From contig JACRDF010000025.1 of NCBI GenBank assembly GCA_016212925.1, positions 124,001-188,000 of the forward strand: a stretch of 64,000 nucleotides of DNA, read 5' to 3'. This DNA is from Desulfomonile tiedjei (GTDB lineage Bacteria; Desulfobacterota; Desulfomonilia; Desulfomonilales; Desulfomonilaceae). This document shows, piece after piece, positions 51,019-59,529 of this stretch. Made by a program: the position numbers and the translations under genes. Under the pieces are notes generated by a model. It was given only the letters and a program-made list of their open reading frames with translations, was not told the origin of the DNA and did no database searches. Numbering within the stretch: position 1 is the first letter of the stretch; the number at the start of each line of letters is the position of its first letter.

Positions 51019-52458
51019 CTACTGGCAGCGAATCTTTTTGATCAACTCACTTGTGGAAATGCCAGGAATGTGTTTGACGAATTCGACCCTGCCGCCTCTC
51101 GCTGTGACAACGTCCTCTCCGACCACTTGTTTGCCCATCCAGTCTTCGCCCTTGACCAGGACATCAGGCCGAACCTCCTTGATAAGGTTCAGGGGCGTAT
51201 CTTCATCAAACACCACCACGTAATCGACGAAATTGAGAGCCGACACCAGTTCGACTCGATCCGATTCGGGAACGATCGGACGGCCTGCGCCCTTTATCCG
51301 AGCCACAGACGCGTCGGAGTTTATTCCAAGGACCAATACATTCCCGTAGGCGGCTGCTTTGCGAAGTAGTTCAAGGTGGCCGGTATGGAATAGATCGAAA
51401 CAGCCGTTGGTAAAGACTATTTTATGGCCCTGGAGCCTGTGGCTTCTCAGTACCGCCCCTATGTCGCTCATGGGTACTATTTTATTGCTAAGGGCTTCAT
51501 CTTTCAGTGCATCGACCATCTCTTCCAAGGTTACCGAAGCAGCGCCAAAGCGCGCCACGACAAGGGAAGCCGCCAGGTTGGCCAGGCTGACCGCATTGTC
51601 TATGGACATCCCGTTCGCGACGGCCAAGGCCAAGGTGGATATGACCGTGTCGCCCGCGCCTGTCACGTCAACGATTTCCACCGGTTTGACGGGAAAATTT
51701 TGGACCTTGCGTGGAGTCACCAGGGTTATCCCTTCTCTGCCACGGGTGATTATCACGCCCTGCGCGGCTGTCTCACCGAGCAGGATCTCCCCCGCGCGAG
51801 CCAACGATTCTTCGCTTCGGATTTCTATTCCTGAAGCCAGGGAAGCCTCTCTCACATTTGGAGTTATGTATGTGGTTCCGCGATAGCGTTTGTAATCCAT
51901 CCCCTTTGGGTCCACAAGGACCGGGATGCCATTGGAGCGGGCCTCGGTCAACATGGCCTTTAGCAGCCCGTCAGTGATGAAGCCCTTGCCGTAATCCGAT
52001 ACGATCACGGCCTTGACCTGCGGCATGACCGATCTGATGTCCTCGGCAAATGCTTTTTCCAGGTCTGAGGGGATGTCGGCCACGTGTTCCTCGTCTATCC
52101 TCACAATTTGTTGGTTCCTGGCAACAACGCGGGTCTTGATAGTGGTAGGCCGCGAGCTGTCCTCCTTGATCCAAAAGCTCTCCACAGCCATCTCTTCGCA
52201 ATGCCTCTTGAACCATTTGCCCTCGTTGTCATCTCCCACAGCCGCGAACAAGGCCACGCTCCCGCCCATTGAAACCAGGTTCTGGACCACGTTGCCAGCC
52301 CCTCCCAGTCTGCGCAGTCTGTCCCTGGCCACGACAACCGGTACAGGAGACTCGGGCGATATTCGTTCCACGTCTCCGAGAATATACTCGTCCACCATCA
52401 CATCACCGGCCACCAGTATTGGCGCCGGTTTCAATCTCCTGATCAGAGCTTCGTTCAA
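51019..52458 (-). CDS. hldE: Bifunctional heptose 7-phosphate kinase/heptose 1-phosphate adenyltransferase
   Basis: 479 residues from TTG 52458, with GGGAGG 7 nt upstream; the open frame extends 99 residues further, without family resemblance. N-terminal ribokinase-type kinase domain (1-320; LVAGDVMVDEYI, RLGGAGNVVQNL, DVTGAGDTVISTLAL), C-terminal nucleotidyltransferase domain with GCFDLFHTGHLELL (HxGH motif) and INSDASVARIKG. It makes ADP-heptose precursor for the lipopolysaccharide core, so the organism is Gram-negative with heptose-containing LPS. The C-terminus is convergent with the FGE-like gene. Confidence 0.96.
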   Translation of the reverse strand: MNEALIRRLKPAPILVAGDVMVDEYILGDVERISPESPVPVVVARDRLRRLGGAGNVVQNLVSMGGSVALFAAVGDDNEGKWFKRHCEEMAVESFWIKEDSSRPTTIKTRVVARNQQIVRIDEEHVADIPSDLEKAFAEDIRSVMPQVKAVIVSDYGKGFITDGLLKAMLTEARSNGIPVLVDPKGMDYKRYRGTTYITPNVREASLASGIEIRSEESLARAGEILLGETAAQGVIITRGREGITLVTPRKVQNFPVKPVEIVDVTGAGDTVISTLALAVANGMSIDNAVSLANLAASLVVARFGAASVTLEEMVDALKDEALSNKIVPMSDIGAVLRSHRLQGHKIVFTNGCFDLFHTGHLELLRKAAAYGNVLVLGINSDASVARIKGAGRPIVPESDRVELVSALNFVDYVVVFDEDTPLNLIKEVRPDVLVKGEDWMGKQVVGEDVVTARGGRVEFVKHIPGISTSELIKKIRCQ

Positions 52459-52591
52459 TCCACAGCCTCCCGGATAATTACAAAAGAGTGATCCCCTCCA
52501 GCGGGTCCCAAAAGTTGCAGCTGCCACGAGCGGGCAAGCCGCTGCTTCGGGTAAAGATATCCCATTCCTGGGGGCCCGTCCAGGCCAAACG

Positions 52592-52672
52592 TACAGTAGT
52601 TCTCGGAAGTAACCGCGCGGATTGATCCGGGGTGTCTCCACCACGCGGGCCGATCTCATTCGAGAATAGCTA
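52592..52672. repeat. Interspersed repeat, family G, copy 2
   Basis: cagtagttctcggaagtaacc, then gtgtctccaccacgcggg and ctcattcgagaa match the sequence at 36931-37007 in order and orientation, with differences. It is inside the first part of the extended hldE frame, another reason not to use the far upstream start. Confidence 0.55.
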
Positions 52673-52762
52673 TAGAAGACGCCTTGGTATGAAATGCCAT
52701 TCTTCACCCTTCCCGGCATCTTTGCGCAACTTACCGATGGCAGTGCGAGCCGCACAACATAA

Positions 52763-52791
52763 AATACATTAACAAATAGCGATAATGTATT
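52763..52791. promoter_or_regulatory. AT-rich inverted repeat, possible operator
   Basis: aatacatta (52763-52771) and taatgtatt (52783-52791) are perfect inverted arms with 11 nt between. It sits in a gene-free, AT-rich stretch between hldE and the membrane protein, within reach of a promoter for either. Confidence 0.35.
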
Positions 52792-53178
52792 AATTTATAT
52801 TTGCTTTTTTGTGGATTGTCTGATAGTTATCGCAGTGGCTGGCTGGAATGGGCGCGAACCCTTAGTCCCCAAAAAGCTCGAGCCGGCAAATGCCCGCTGA
52901 AAAGCGGTTTCCGGCCCGAATTTCCATTCCGACGAGCCTTTTTGGGTCTTGCTCAGGACCTGCTAGGGCAGCCCTCTTTGCAATGGGCCACACGCGGTAT
53001 CCTGTATCTCTTCACGGCGCCCTCCTTTCCCTGTGGGAGGTGTTTTAAATCAGTCACTTCTAGTTATTCATCATGGGCAAGACTTGTCAAGCTTTTCAAA
53101 ACGCGGACCGACCGATATGGATGAGAACCAATGGGCAAGATGTCAGCACTATGGGAGCCACGAAAAGGACCCGGGAGA

Positions 53179-54558
53179 ATGAAATCCGAAAACCAAATTG
53201 ACCGGCTACCGGCAGGTTATGGTCGGCCGCTTATAATATGGCTTATTGCGGCCTGCCTTTTTGTTCTACTGGCCGGGGTTGTCGGATATTTTTCTCTGGT
53301 CGCTCAGTTGAAAAAACAAGTTTGGGAGGAACAGGCTCGGGGTATAGCTCAAGCTGTCGACGCGATCGTGAAGGCGAGAAGCGCTTCGGTCGCCACAGCC
53401 GCACGAGTCCTGGATCTGGACAACTTGGTATCGGAAAATGGAGGCAGCCAACTGCCAGGTGTTCTAAAAGACCAGTTCCCTGATTTCCTGAGCCTTGAGG
53501 TGATGGACCAGGGAAACCAGATTTTGGCCATGTTCGGTGATTTGTCTCTTTCCGATGCGGGGCGAAAAACCCGAGTAGAGGATACCGCTTCGCCTGTTTC
53601 CGGGCAAGATTCCTTTAAAGAGGTTTTTCAGGATCATCCGCAAGGAGACTGCTTTTTTGTCACCACCAGGCAGACGGCGGCCGATGGGACTACCTGGTTT
53701 ACGCGAACCAGATTCGCTCGTAAGCCCATTGAAACGGCCCTGGCCTCGGTCAATGCCAACAGGATCGCGGAGCTTCAATCTGTTGCCAATTGCGCGCCCG
53801 CGGCCAAAGGTTTCACTGGCTGGTGGGCTTCCGAAGCCAAGGCAGAGGTCCAGTTGGTTTCTCCTGGATGGATGATCGTTCTTAAGGCAAAGCCGGCGGG
53901 GTCGCCTTTGTCGCGCCACCTGGCGGCAGTTCTGGGAGCAATCTTGTTTGCTCTGGGACTGGGCTACCTGATACACCGTCGAGCCTCTATTTTGGGAAAA
54001 GCAAGCAGCCACTGCGGCGCAACTGAAGCAGCCGGCCGGACGCCACTCACGTCGAATCAGTTGCCCGCGAACTCCCCGCAAGAAGCTGTTGCCGGCAACT
54101 CGCCTGACCCGAGTATCCGGGAGACCCCCATCGTAGAAGAATCTGCCACGGAGACTGGTTCCCCCGAGCAAATGAACCTATTGCCGGATGATCTGTGTCT
54201 CGATGAGGCTGAAACACAGCCGATGCTGCAACGGTGTCAAAAGACGGAGGGCCCGGCGTGTGACACGATAACACGATGTCCTGCACCGGACCCGCCTTCC
54301 GGTGCCTCGGTTTCCGGCATGGACAACGCTTCAGAAAGGCCGGATGTTGTTACTCCTGAGGCCCTCGAACCGCGCCAGGCCTCAGATTCTCTGTCCGACA
54401 TCGACACGCTTGAGATGGAGTTGTCCGGGCCTGATGCGGCATTGAACGCTATCCCGGAAATCTTGGAAATTACGTGGGTCGAGCCTCATATCGAGGAAGA
54501 TCCGCCTAAGAAACGAGAAAGACAACGCGACTTCCCGTCCGCTTTCGCCAGCCTTTAA
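53179..54558 (+). CDS. Membrane protein with periplasmic sensor-like domain and acidic tail
   Basis: 459 residues from ATG 53179; ATG 53131 is in frame and possible. Two membrane helices: about 18-42 (LIIWLIAACLFVLLAGVVGYF) and about 249-270 (LAAVLGAILFALGLGYLIH), enclosing a roughly 205-residue extracytoplasmic domain (QARGIAQAVDAIVKARS, TRTRFARKPIETALASV) with the topology of a single-Cache/PAS-like ligand sensor. The 190-residue cytoplasmic tail is Glu/Pro/Ser/Thr-rich and unstructured; no kinase, HAMP or GGDEF domain is visible. Function unknown. Confidence 0.65.
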   Translation: MKSENQIDRLPAGYGRPLIIWLIAACLFVLLAGVVGYFSLVAQLKKQVWEEQARGIAQAVDAIVKARSASVATAARVLDLDNLVSENGGSQLPGVLKDQFPDFLSLEVMDQGNQILAMFGDLSLSDAGRKTRVEDTASPVSGQDSFKEVFQDHPQGDCFFVTTRQTAADGTTWFTRTRFARKPIETALASVNANRIAELQSVANCAPAAKGFTGWWASEAKAEVQLVSPGWMIVLKAKPAGSPLSRHLAAVLGAILFALGLGYLIHRRASILGKASSHCGATEAAGRTPLTSNQLPANSPQEAVAGNSPDPSIRETPIVEESATETGSPEQMNLLPDDLCLDEAETQPMLQRCQKTEGPACDTITRCPAPDPPSGASVSGMDNASERPDVVTPEALEPRQASDSLSDIDTLEMELSGPDAALNAIPEILEITWVEPHIEEDPPKKRERQRDFPSAFASL

Positions 54559-54819
54559 TCCGGCATTGTTCAACTCCGGCCTTGTAGGGCCGGTTTCGTT
54601 TCAAATCCTTCGATTCCCCGCGGCTATGTGGTAATTATAGATTTACTGAATTCCAGAATTAGCGGCCTAAAACTGAAAACGACCCGGTGGGGCAGCCCAC
54701 CGCGGAACGCCTGTTCAACCGATCCGTTTTCGACGTCGCCACCTGGTTCGGTCCTGAGAATGGGCTAAGACTTTGGGCAACGGAAACAAAGATACTACAG
54801 GGCGGGGTAGCTACCGACG

Positions 54820-56142
54820 ATGAACAAAGTTCTCACAATTGCCGGCTCGGATTCGGGTGGGGGGTCCGGCGTCCAGGCTGACTTGAAGACTATTCTGTCA
54901 CTTGGTGGTTACGGGATGAGCGTGGTAACCGCGCTCACCGCGCAGAATACCATCGGCGTGCAGGGGATGATTCCCGTCAATTCCGCGTTCGTGGCCATGC
55001 AACTGGACTCTGTGCTTTCCGACATAGGAGCGGACGCGATCAAGACCGGAATGCTGGTAAATGCCAAAATAGTCGAGGTTGTCGCTGAAAAGATTAAGCA
55101 TTTCAAAATGGAGAAAGTAGTCGTCGATCCTGTTCTGGCATCCAAGGACGGGACAACTTTGCTTGACGAGGAAGGAAGAAAGACGCTCAGGCAAAAGCTC
55201 TTCCCGCTGACTTACTTGCTCACTCCCAATATTCCCGAAGCTGAAATTCTGACGGGCAAAAAGATCAATACCGTAGCCGAAATGACCAGGGCGGCGAAAG
55301 GCCTCCAAAAGATGGGCCCAAGGTACGTGCTGGTGAAGGGTGGCCATCTGGAAGAGTCTCCTGTCGATGTCTTGCACGACGGATCTCAGCCCTATGAGTT
55401 CTCCTCGCAAAGAGTGCGAACGCGCCACACTCACGGAACCGGGTGCACGCTGGCTTCAGCCATAGCTACCCTGTTGGCGAGAGGGCTGCCACTCATGGAG
55501 TGCATTGACCAAGCCAAGGGGTACTTGTACAGGGCCCTTCGGTTTTCGCTTCCAATAGGAGGAGGAATCGGTCCGTGCAACCACTTTGCTTCCATTACCA
55601 GAGAAATAGCAAGAACCCACGTGATTGAGGAATTGGACAAGGCCTTCCAGCGCCTAAGACGATTGAGCATTGGCCACTTGATCCCTGAGGTTCAGACAAA
55701 TCTTGCCTATGCGATTCCCTTTGCGGAATCGTTGGATGATGTGGCGTCTTTCCCTGGAAGAATCATTAGATTGGGCAATAGTGTCGCAACATTGGCCTCA
55801 GCGCGCTTCGGCGCGTCCAGGCAGATACATCACTTGGTCTTGGCCGCAATGGACTATGACCCCGAACGAAGGTCAGCGATGAGCGTGGCTTATTCGGACC
55901 ACCTGGTGAAAAGGATCCGGGCGCTGGGGTTCACGGTGGCAGAATTCGACAGAAACCGCACTCCTCCGGATTTGCAGCAGGAGGAAGGGAGTACCCTTGC
56001 GTGGGGGGTTCAAGACGTGATGGAAGAACTGGGGCGTGTGCCGGACGCAATTTTCGATCGCGGCGCGGTGGGCAAGGTGCCCATGATCAGAATTTTCGGC
56101 AACGATCCTGCTTCAATCGTAAACTTGATAGCAAAACTTTAG
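54820..56142 (+). CDS. thiDN: Bifunctional HMP-phosphate kinase/thiamine-phosphate synthase (ThiD-ThiN)
   Basis: 440 residues. ThiD domain 1-265 (TIAGSDSGGGSGVQADLKT, ALTAQNTIGVQG, DPVLASKDG, TPNIPEAEILTG, THGTGCTLASAIA) phosphorylates hydroxymethylpyrimidine; the ThiN domain (about 275-440; LIPEVQTNLAYAI, ARFGASRQIHHLVLAAMDYDPERRSAM) condenses HMP-PP with thiazole phosphate, replacing ThiE. ThiD-ThiN fusions are common in archaea and some anaerobic bacteria. No complete TPP riboswitch was found upstream (see rejected items). ATG 54820 lacks a strong Shine-Dalgarno. Confidence 0.92.
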   Translation: MNKVLTIAGSDSGGGSGVQADLKTILSLGGYGMSVVTALTAQNTIGVQGMIPVNSAFVAMQLDSVLSDIGADAIKTGMLVNAKIVEVVAEKIKHFKMEKVVVDPVLASKDGTTLLDEEGRKTLRQKLFPLTYLLTPNIPEAEILTGKKINTVAEMTRAAKGLQKMGPRYVLVKGGHLEESPVDVLHDGSQPYEFSSQRVRTRHTHGTGCTLASAIATLLARGLPLMECIDQAKGYLYRALRFSLPIGGGIGPCNHFASITREIARTHVIEELDKAFQRLRRLSIGHLIPEVQTNLAYAIPFAESLDDVASFPGRIIRLGNSVATLASARFGASRQIHHLVLAAMDYDPERRSAMSVAYSDHLVKRIRALGFTVAEFDRNRTPPDLQQEEGSTLAWGVQDVMEELGRVPDAIFDRGAVGKVPMIRIFGNDPASIVNLIAKL

Positions 56143-56387
56143 TGGACGATCTTCAAAAAACCTCTCTTACAGTCTATTATAAGTACGGTGCTTCGCGTCG
56201 AGAATTGCGGTAACGTGCAACCGTTGCCTTAAGGCTGGCGGCCTCGCAGCACGGACCGCCGCGCCCCTACAGCTCCATTCGTCGGCCGGGTGCCGGGCAG
56301 GGAAATTCCGCGATATTGCGGGACCGCGCCCGCTTGATAAAGGCTCGGGAGAACGAGAAAACTGATCGTTCCGATTGGATAAGGTCA

Positions 56388-57374
56388 ATGTCGCGTGTTT
56401 TAATGGACCCATATAACCGTGTCATAGATTACCTCCGGGTTTCTATCACAGATCTGTGCAACCTAAGGTGCGTTTATTGCCGGCCTCCTGAAGGGGTGCA
56501 ACTGATCGCCCACGATGAGATCCTCAGATACGAAGAGATTCTGGCCATAGTTCGGGTTGCTGCTGAGATGGGAATCCGGAAAATCAGGGTCACGGGAGGC
56601 GAGCCCCTCGTCCGCCGCGGAGTTTTGGGATTTCTCTCGGGCCTTCACGAAATCGAAGCCATCGAGGACATCGGCCTGACTACGAACGGCGTGCTTTTGC
56701 CTTCCATGGCGCAAGATCTCAGGGGTGCCGGGCTCACCAGGCTCAACATCAGCCTCGATTCTCTCCGCCGTGATACCTTCAAGGCCATCACAGGCGGCGA
56801 CAACCTGGACGAAGTTCTTTCCGGAATCCGGAGCGCTCTTGCCGTAGGGTTCAGTCCGGTCAAAATAAACGTGGTGCTGCTCCAAGGGATCAATGAAGAG
56901 GACGTTCCGGCATTCGCCCGACTTACCGTGAACGATCCTCTCGATATCCGATTCATCGAGCGCATGCCCTTCGGAAACGAATCGGTCCCGAAGTCCCCGG
57001 AATCCTTCAGCGCTGCGAAGGCACTGGAGATAATACAAAGAGAATTTGGGGACCTGGTGCCAATGGAGCGCAATTCTCTGGACGGGCCCGCGACCATGTT
57101 CAAACTCGCGGGGGCCCGAGGCCGGATAGGAATAATAGACCCCATCACCGGCCACTTCTGTGGAACATGCAACAGGCTTAGACTGACCGCTCGGGGCACA
57201 TTACGGCCTTGCTTGCTGGGCAACCGTGAGATCGATATCAAGACTCCGCTCCGTACGGGAGCCTCTGATGAGGAACTGGCCGATATAATTCAGGCCGCGG
57301 TTCTGGCCAAACCCGTCGGGAATCAGTCCAAACACACTGCCATCAACGACGGAATGAACATGATCGGCGGGTGA
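56388..57374 (+). CDS. moaA: GTP 3',8-cyclase MoaA
   Basis: 328 residues from ATG 56388 (aagg just upstream); in-frame starts at 56316 and 56403 are options. First step of molybdopterin synthesis: radical SAM 4Fe-4S Cys24, Cys28, Cys31 (CNLRCVYC), then the C-terminal cluster CGTCNRLRLTARGTLRPCL and the C-terminal GG (NMIGG) needed for activity. TNG-VLLP and GGEPLVRRG are typical of MoaA. No moaC neighbour, but moeA lies at 28816. Followed by a family D terminator. Confidence 0.95.
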   Translation: MSRVLMDPYNRVIDYLRVSITDLCNLRCVYCRPPEGVQLIAHDEILRYEEILAIVRVAAEMGIRKIRVTGGEPLVRRGVLGFLSGLHEIEAIEDIGLTTNGVLLPSMAQDLRGAGLTRLNISLDSLRRDTFKAITGGDNLDEVLSGIRSALAVGFSPVKINVVLLQGINEEDVPAFARLTVNDPLDIRFIERMPFGNESVPKSPESFSAAKALEIIQREFGDLVPMERNSLDGPATMFKLAGARGRIGIIDPITGHFCGTCNRLRLTARGTLRPCLLGNREIDIKTPLRTGASDEELADIIQAAVLAKPVGNQSKHTAINDGMNMIGG

Positions 57375-57390
57375 GGAGAAAGAAGAAAGT

Positions 57391-57454
57391 TGCGGGGAGG
57401 CAACTTTTTTGCAAAAAAGTTTCCTCCCCGCACCCCTCCTTCAAAAAACTCCAT
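57391..57454 (+). terminator. Recurrent terminator element, family D, copy 3
   Basis: 10-bp outer stem tgcggggagg/cctccccgca (57391-57400, 57423-57432) enclosing aacttttttgcaaaaaagtt, then ttcaaaaaactccata. Starts 17 nt after the moaA stop. Essentially the same as copy 1 on the opposite strand. Confidence 0.78.
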
Positions 57455-57581
57455 AATCTTGTAGCGCATAAAGGGGGTACTTAGTTGTTGCCGCAAGGTA
57501 GCCCAAATGTCATCGCGTCCGTGTATTGAAGCTACAGGAGGTTTTTGGCACTGACCGTCAGGACATGCTAATGTTTCCCTC

Positions 57582-58541
57582 ATGAGCGATTCTCTTCCGA
57601 ACACTCTCTCTGTCATCATTGTGAACAGGAACACCGCGGATCTCCTGGTGAGGTGCCTTGATCACGTTTTCAGGTCCGATCTCAGCGGCAAGCCTGAAGT
57701 GATCGTCGTGGACAACGGGTCTACCGATGGTTCCGTGGCTCGCGCAAAAGCCGCGTTTCCAGAAGTAACTATTATAGAAGCGGGCAGGAATTTGGGTTTT
57801 GCCGCGGCCAACAACAGGGCCTTTGAGAAGGCAAGCGGCGATTTCCTCCTCCTTGTGAACACCGACGCGCTCCTGGAAAAGGATTGCGCTCGAAAGCTCC
57901 TGGACCTGATGAACGCGGACCCCGGAGTCGGAATGGTCGGCCCCCAGCTTCTGAACGAGGATGGAACGGTTCAGACATCGTATGAGGCTGTTCCGACTCT
58001 TGCCACAGAGACATTGAACCGGAGTCTGCTCAAGCGTCTCTTCCCTTCCCGATTTCCAAGCAAGAGCTGCCGACTCGAAGGGCCGGAACAGGTCGAAGCG
58101 CTGATCGGCGCGGTTATGATGATAAGGCGCAAAGCACTGGAGCAAGTCGGCGCGTTTGACGAGGATTACTTCTTTTTTCTCGAAGAGACCGACCTCGCTG
58201 TGCGAATGCGCCACGCAGGTTGGAGGGTTGTTCACGAGCCTCGGGCCAGAGCCATTCACCTGCAAGGGGCAACCGCCAAGGCTGTCCACGAGGCAGCGCG
58301 TATCGAGTTCTACCGCTCTCGTTATCTCTTTTTTCAAAAGCATTACGGCAATGGCGCTCGAAATATACTATCCGCTGTTCTGACTCTGAATCTCACCTTG
58401 AATGTGTTGGTTTTAGGCGCTGCCACTTTCGTCACTTTGGGACGGGTTCATTCTTTAGGGGAGAGTTTGCGCGTCAGGGCGGCTCTGTGGAAATGGCATC
58501 TTCAAGGGTGCCCCCCAGGTCCGGGGCTGCCCAGAAATTGA
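57582..58541 (+). CDS. Family 2 glycosyltransferase
   Basis: 319 residues. GT2 fold with SVIIVNRNTADLLVRCL, VVDNGSTDGS, NLGFAAANNRA and the metal-binding region LLVNTDALLEKD; then DEDYFFFLEETDLAVRMRHAGW, the acceptor region of rhamnosyltransferase-type members. The C-terminal ~60 residues have one or two hydrophobic segments (NILSAVLTLNLTLNVLVLGAA), so it may be membrane associated. It probably adds a sugar to LPS, capsule or a glycoprotein; the acceptor is unknown. No sugar-nucleotide genes adjacent. Confidence 0.9.
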   Translation: MSDSLPNTLSVIIVNRNTADLLVRCLDHVFRSDLSGKPEVIVVDNGSTDGSVARAKAAFPEVTIIEAGRNLGFAAANNRAFEKASGDFLLLVNTDALLEKDCARKLLDLMNADPGVGMVGPQLLNEDGTVQTSYEAVPTLATETLNRSLLKRLFPSRFPSKSCRLEGPEQVEALIGAVMMIRRKALEQVGAFDEDYFFFLEETDLAVRMRHAGWRVVHEPRARAIHLQGATAKAVHEAARIEFYRSRYLFFQKHYGNGARNILSAVLTLNLTLNVLVLGAATFVTLGRVHSLGESLRVRAALWKWHLQGCPPGPGLPRN

Positions 58542-58811
58542 TGGCCATGTAGTGCAAGCCTCACACGCGACAGCGATAAAAAACAGCTCGCACGACTTGA
58601 AACAGAAATAACCAAATCGGTAATTAGTTAGCTGCAAGTCCCTATTTTGCATTGAATTATATTGAACACCTCTTTCCCAAAAACCTACCACTAATTTTTA
58701 AATAGATGAGTTTCAAACATAAATCTCGGTTGTCTTAATGTACAAAAGCGATGGCTGGCCCCGGTGTGCATGTTGAGGCAGATGGACTCCCATGGGGAAA
58801 GGAGAAAATCC

Positions 58812-58982
58812 ATGACTCATATTGAGTTGAAACCGGAAGAAAGGGGCATGCTGCGGGAAGTACTTCAAAGCTATCTTTCCGATCTTCGGCTTGAGGTCGC
58901 GGACACGGAAAAGATGTCTTTTCGGGAGGAGCTGAAGAAGAGGGAGGTCTTTCTGAAGGACGTTCTGAAACGCCTCGAATGA
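58812..58982 (+). CDS. Small helical hypothetical protein
   Basis: 56 residues from ATG 58812 (AAAGGAGA 7 nt upstream, a strong site). MTHIELKPEERGMLREVLQS, then RLEVADTEKMSFREELKKRE and a final VLKRLE; almost entirely helical and charged. Comparable short proteins of the form ELxxEExxxLxxxLxxYLSxLRxEIxxT are common as conserved hypotheticals in Deltaproteobacteria and Chloroflexi. Function unknown. Confidence 0.7.
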   Translation: MTHIELKPEERGMLREVLQSYLSDLRLEVADTEKMSFREELKKREVFLKDVLKRLE

Positions 58983-59252
58983 CCGAAATCTTGAAAGGCC
59001 GTCCAAATTACGGGACGAGGTAAGTATTCCTGCAGCCGACCAGTGGAAATGGTCAGTTTGTTGAGCGTCACGCAGCAGAGTGGGGGCAATTGGGGCCTTT
59101 GGCGAAATTTGAAGAAGATTCACAGGCGCCTGTGCCGGGTATCTAGAACCCAGCCATCACAACGTCTGCCGGATCGCGGAAGCTGCTTCGGGCCCTTTGT
59201 TCCCACTAGGCAAAAAAACGGTTTGCCGCATTTCGGCGGGGCAATTCTCAAC

Positions 59253-59464
59253 TATTGCAGGAGCCAAAAAACAGAGTCCGATTGCAACAAGCGCCTCTCG
59301 GAAATTGGTAGGTGCCGGCCTCCGTGCCGGCACATTTTTCATATACACACCAACTAGTTGGGCCCGGCAGGGGCGCCGGATCACGGTCCGGAGAAGGCTC
59401 TGGGCCCTGCCGGTTCTCTTAGGACGCGGGTCCTGCAAAGGGCTAAGATTTGTGGCAACCACTA
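59253..59464 (+). repeat. Interspersed ~210-bp repeat, family H, copy c
   Basis: Inverted relative to the copy at 2394-2604, with the same order of segments throughout and the same spurious peptide IGRCRPPCRHIF. Base matches visible along the full length include gaaattggtaggtgccggc, ggcctccgtgccggcaca, tatacacaccaactagttg/tatacacatcaattagtt and agaaccgg. It fills most of the gap 58983-59529. Confidence 0.8.
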
Positions 59465-59529
59465 GCCTGTTACAAGAGGGTGCTCTGAGGGCATAGCCCT
59501 TTACACACTAGTGCTCGCTAGAACGGTCC

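Noticed and set aside
52459-52755. 99-residue N-terminal extension of HldE
   Set aside because: It contains a family G repeat and no similarity to kinases; TTG 52458 with GGGAGG fits the usual length of 479.
53131-53178. Earlier start ATG for the membrane sensor protein
   Set aside because: It adds 16 charged residues without a clear ribosome-binding site; ATG 53179 has aagga 9 nt upstream, but the choice is not certain.
54721-54819. Possible TPP riboswitch before thiD-thiN (cctgagaatgggc near 54754)
   Set aside because: The second conserved block (acctgatc... ggtaataccagcg type) is absent, so the match is too weak.
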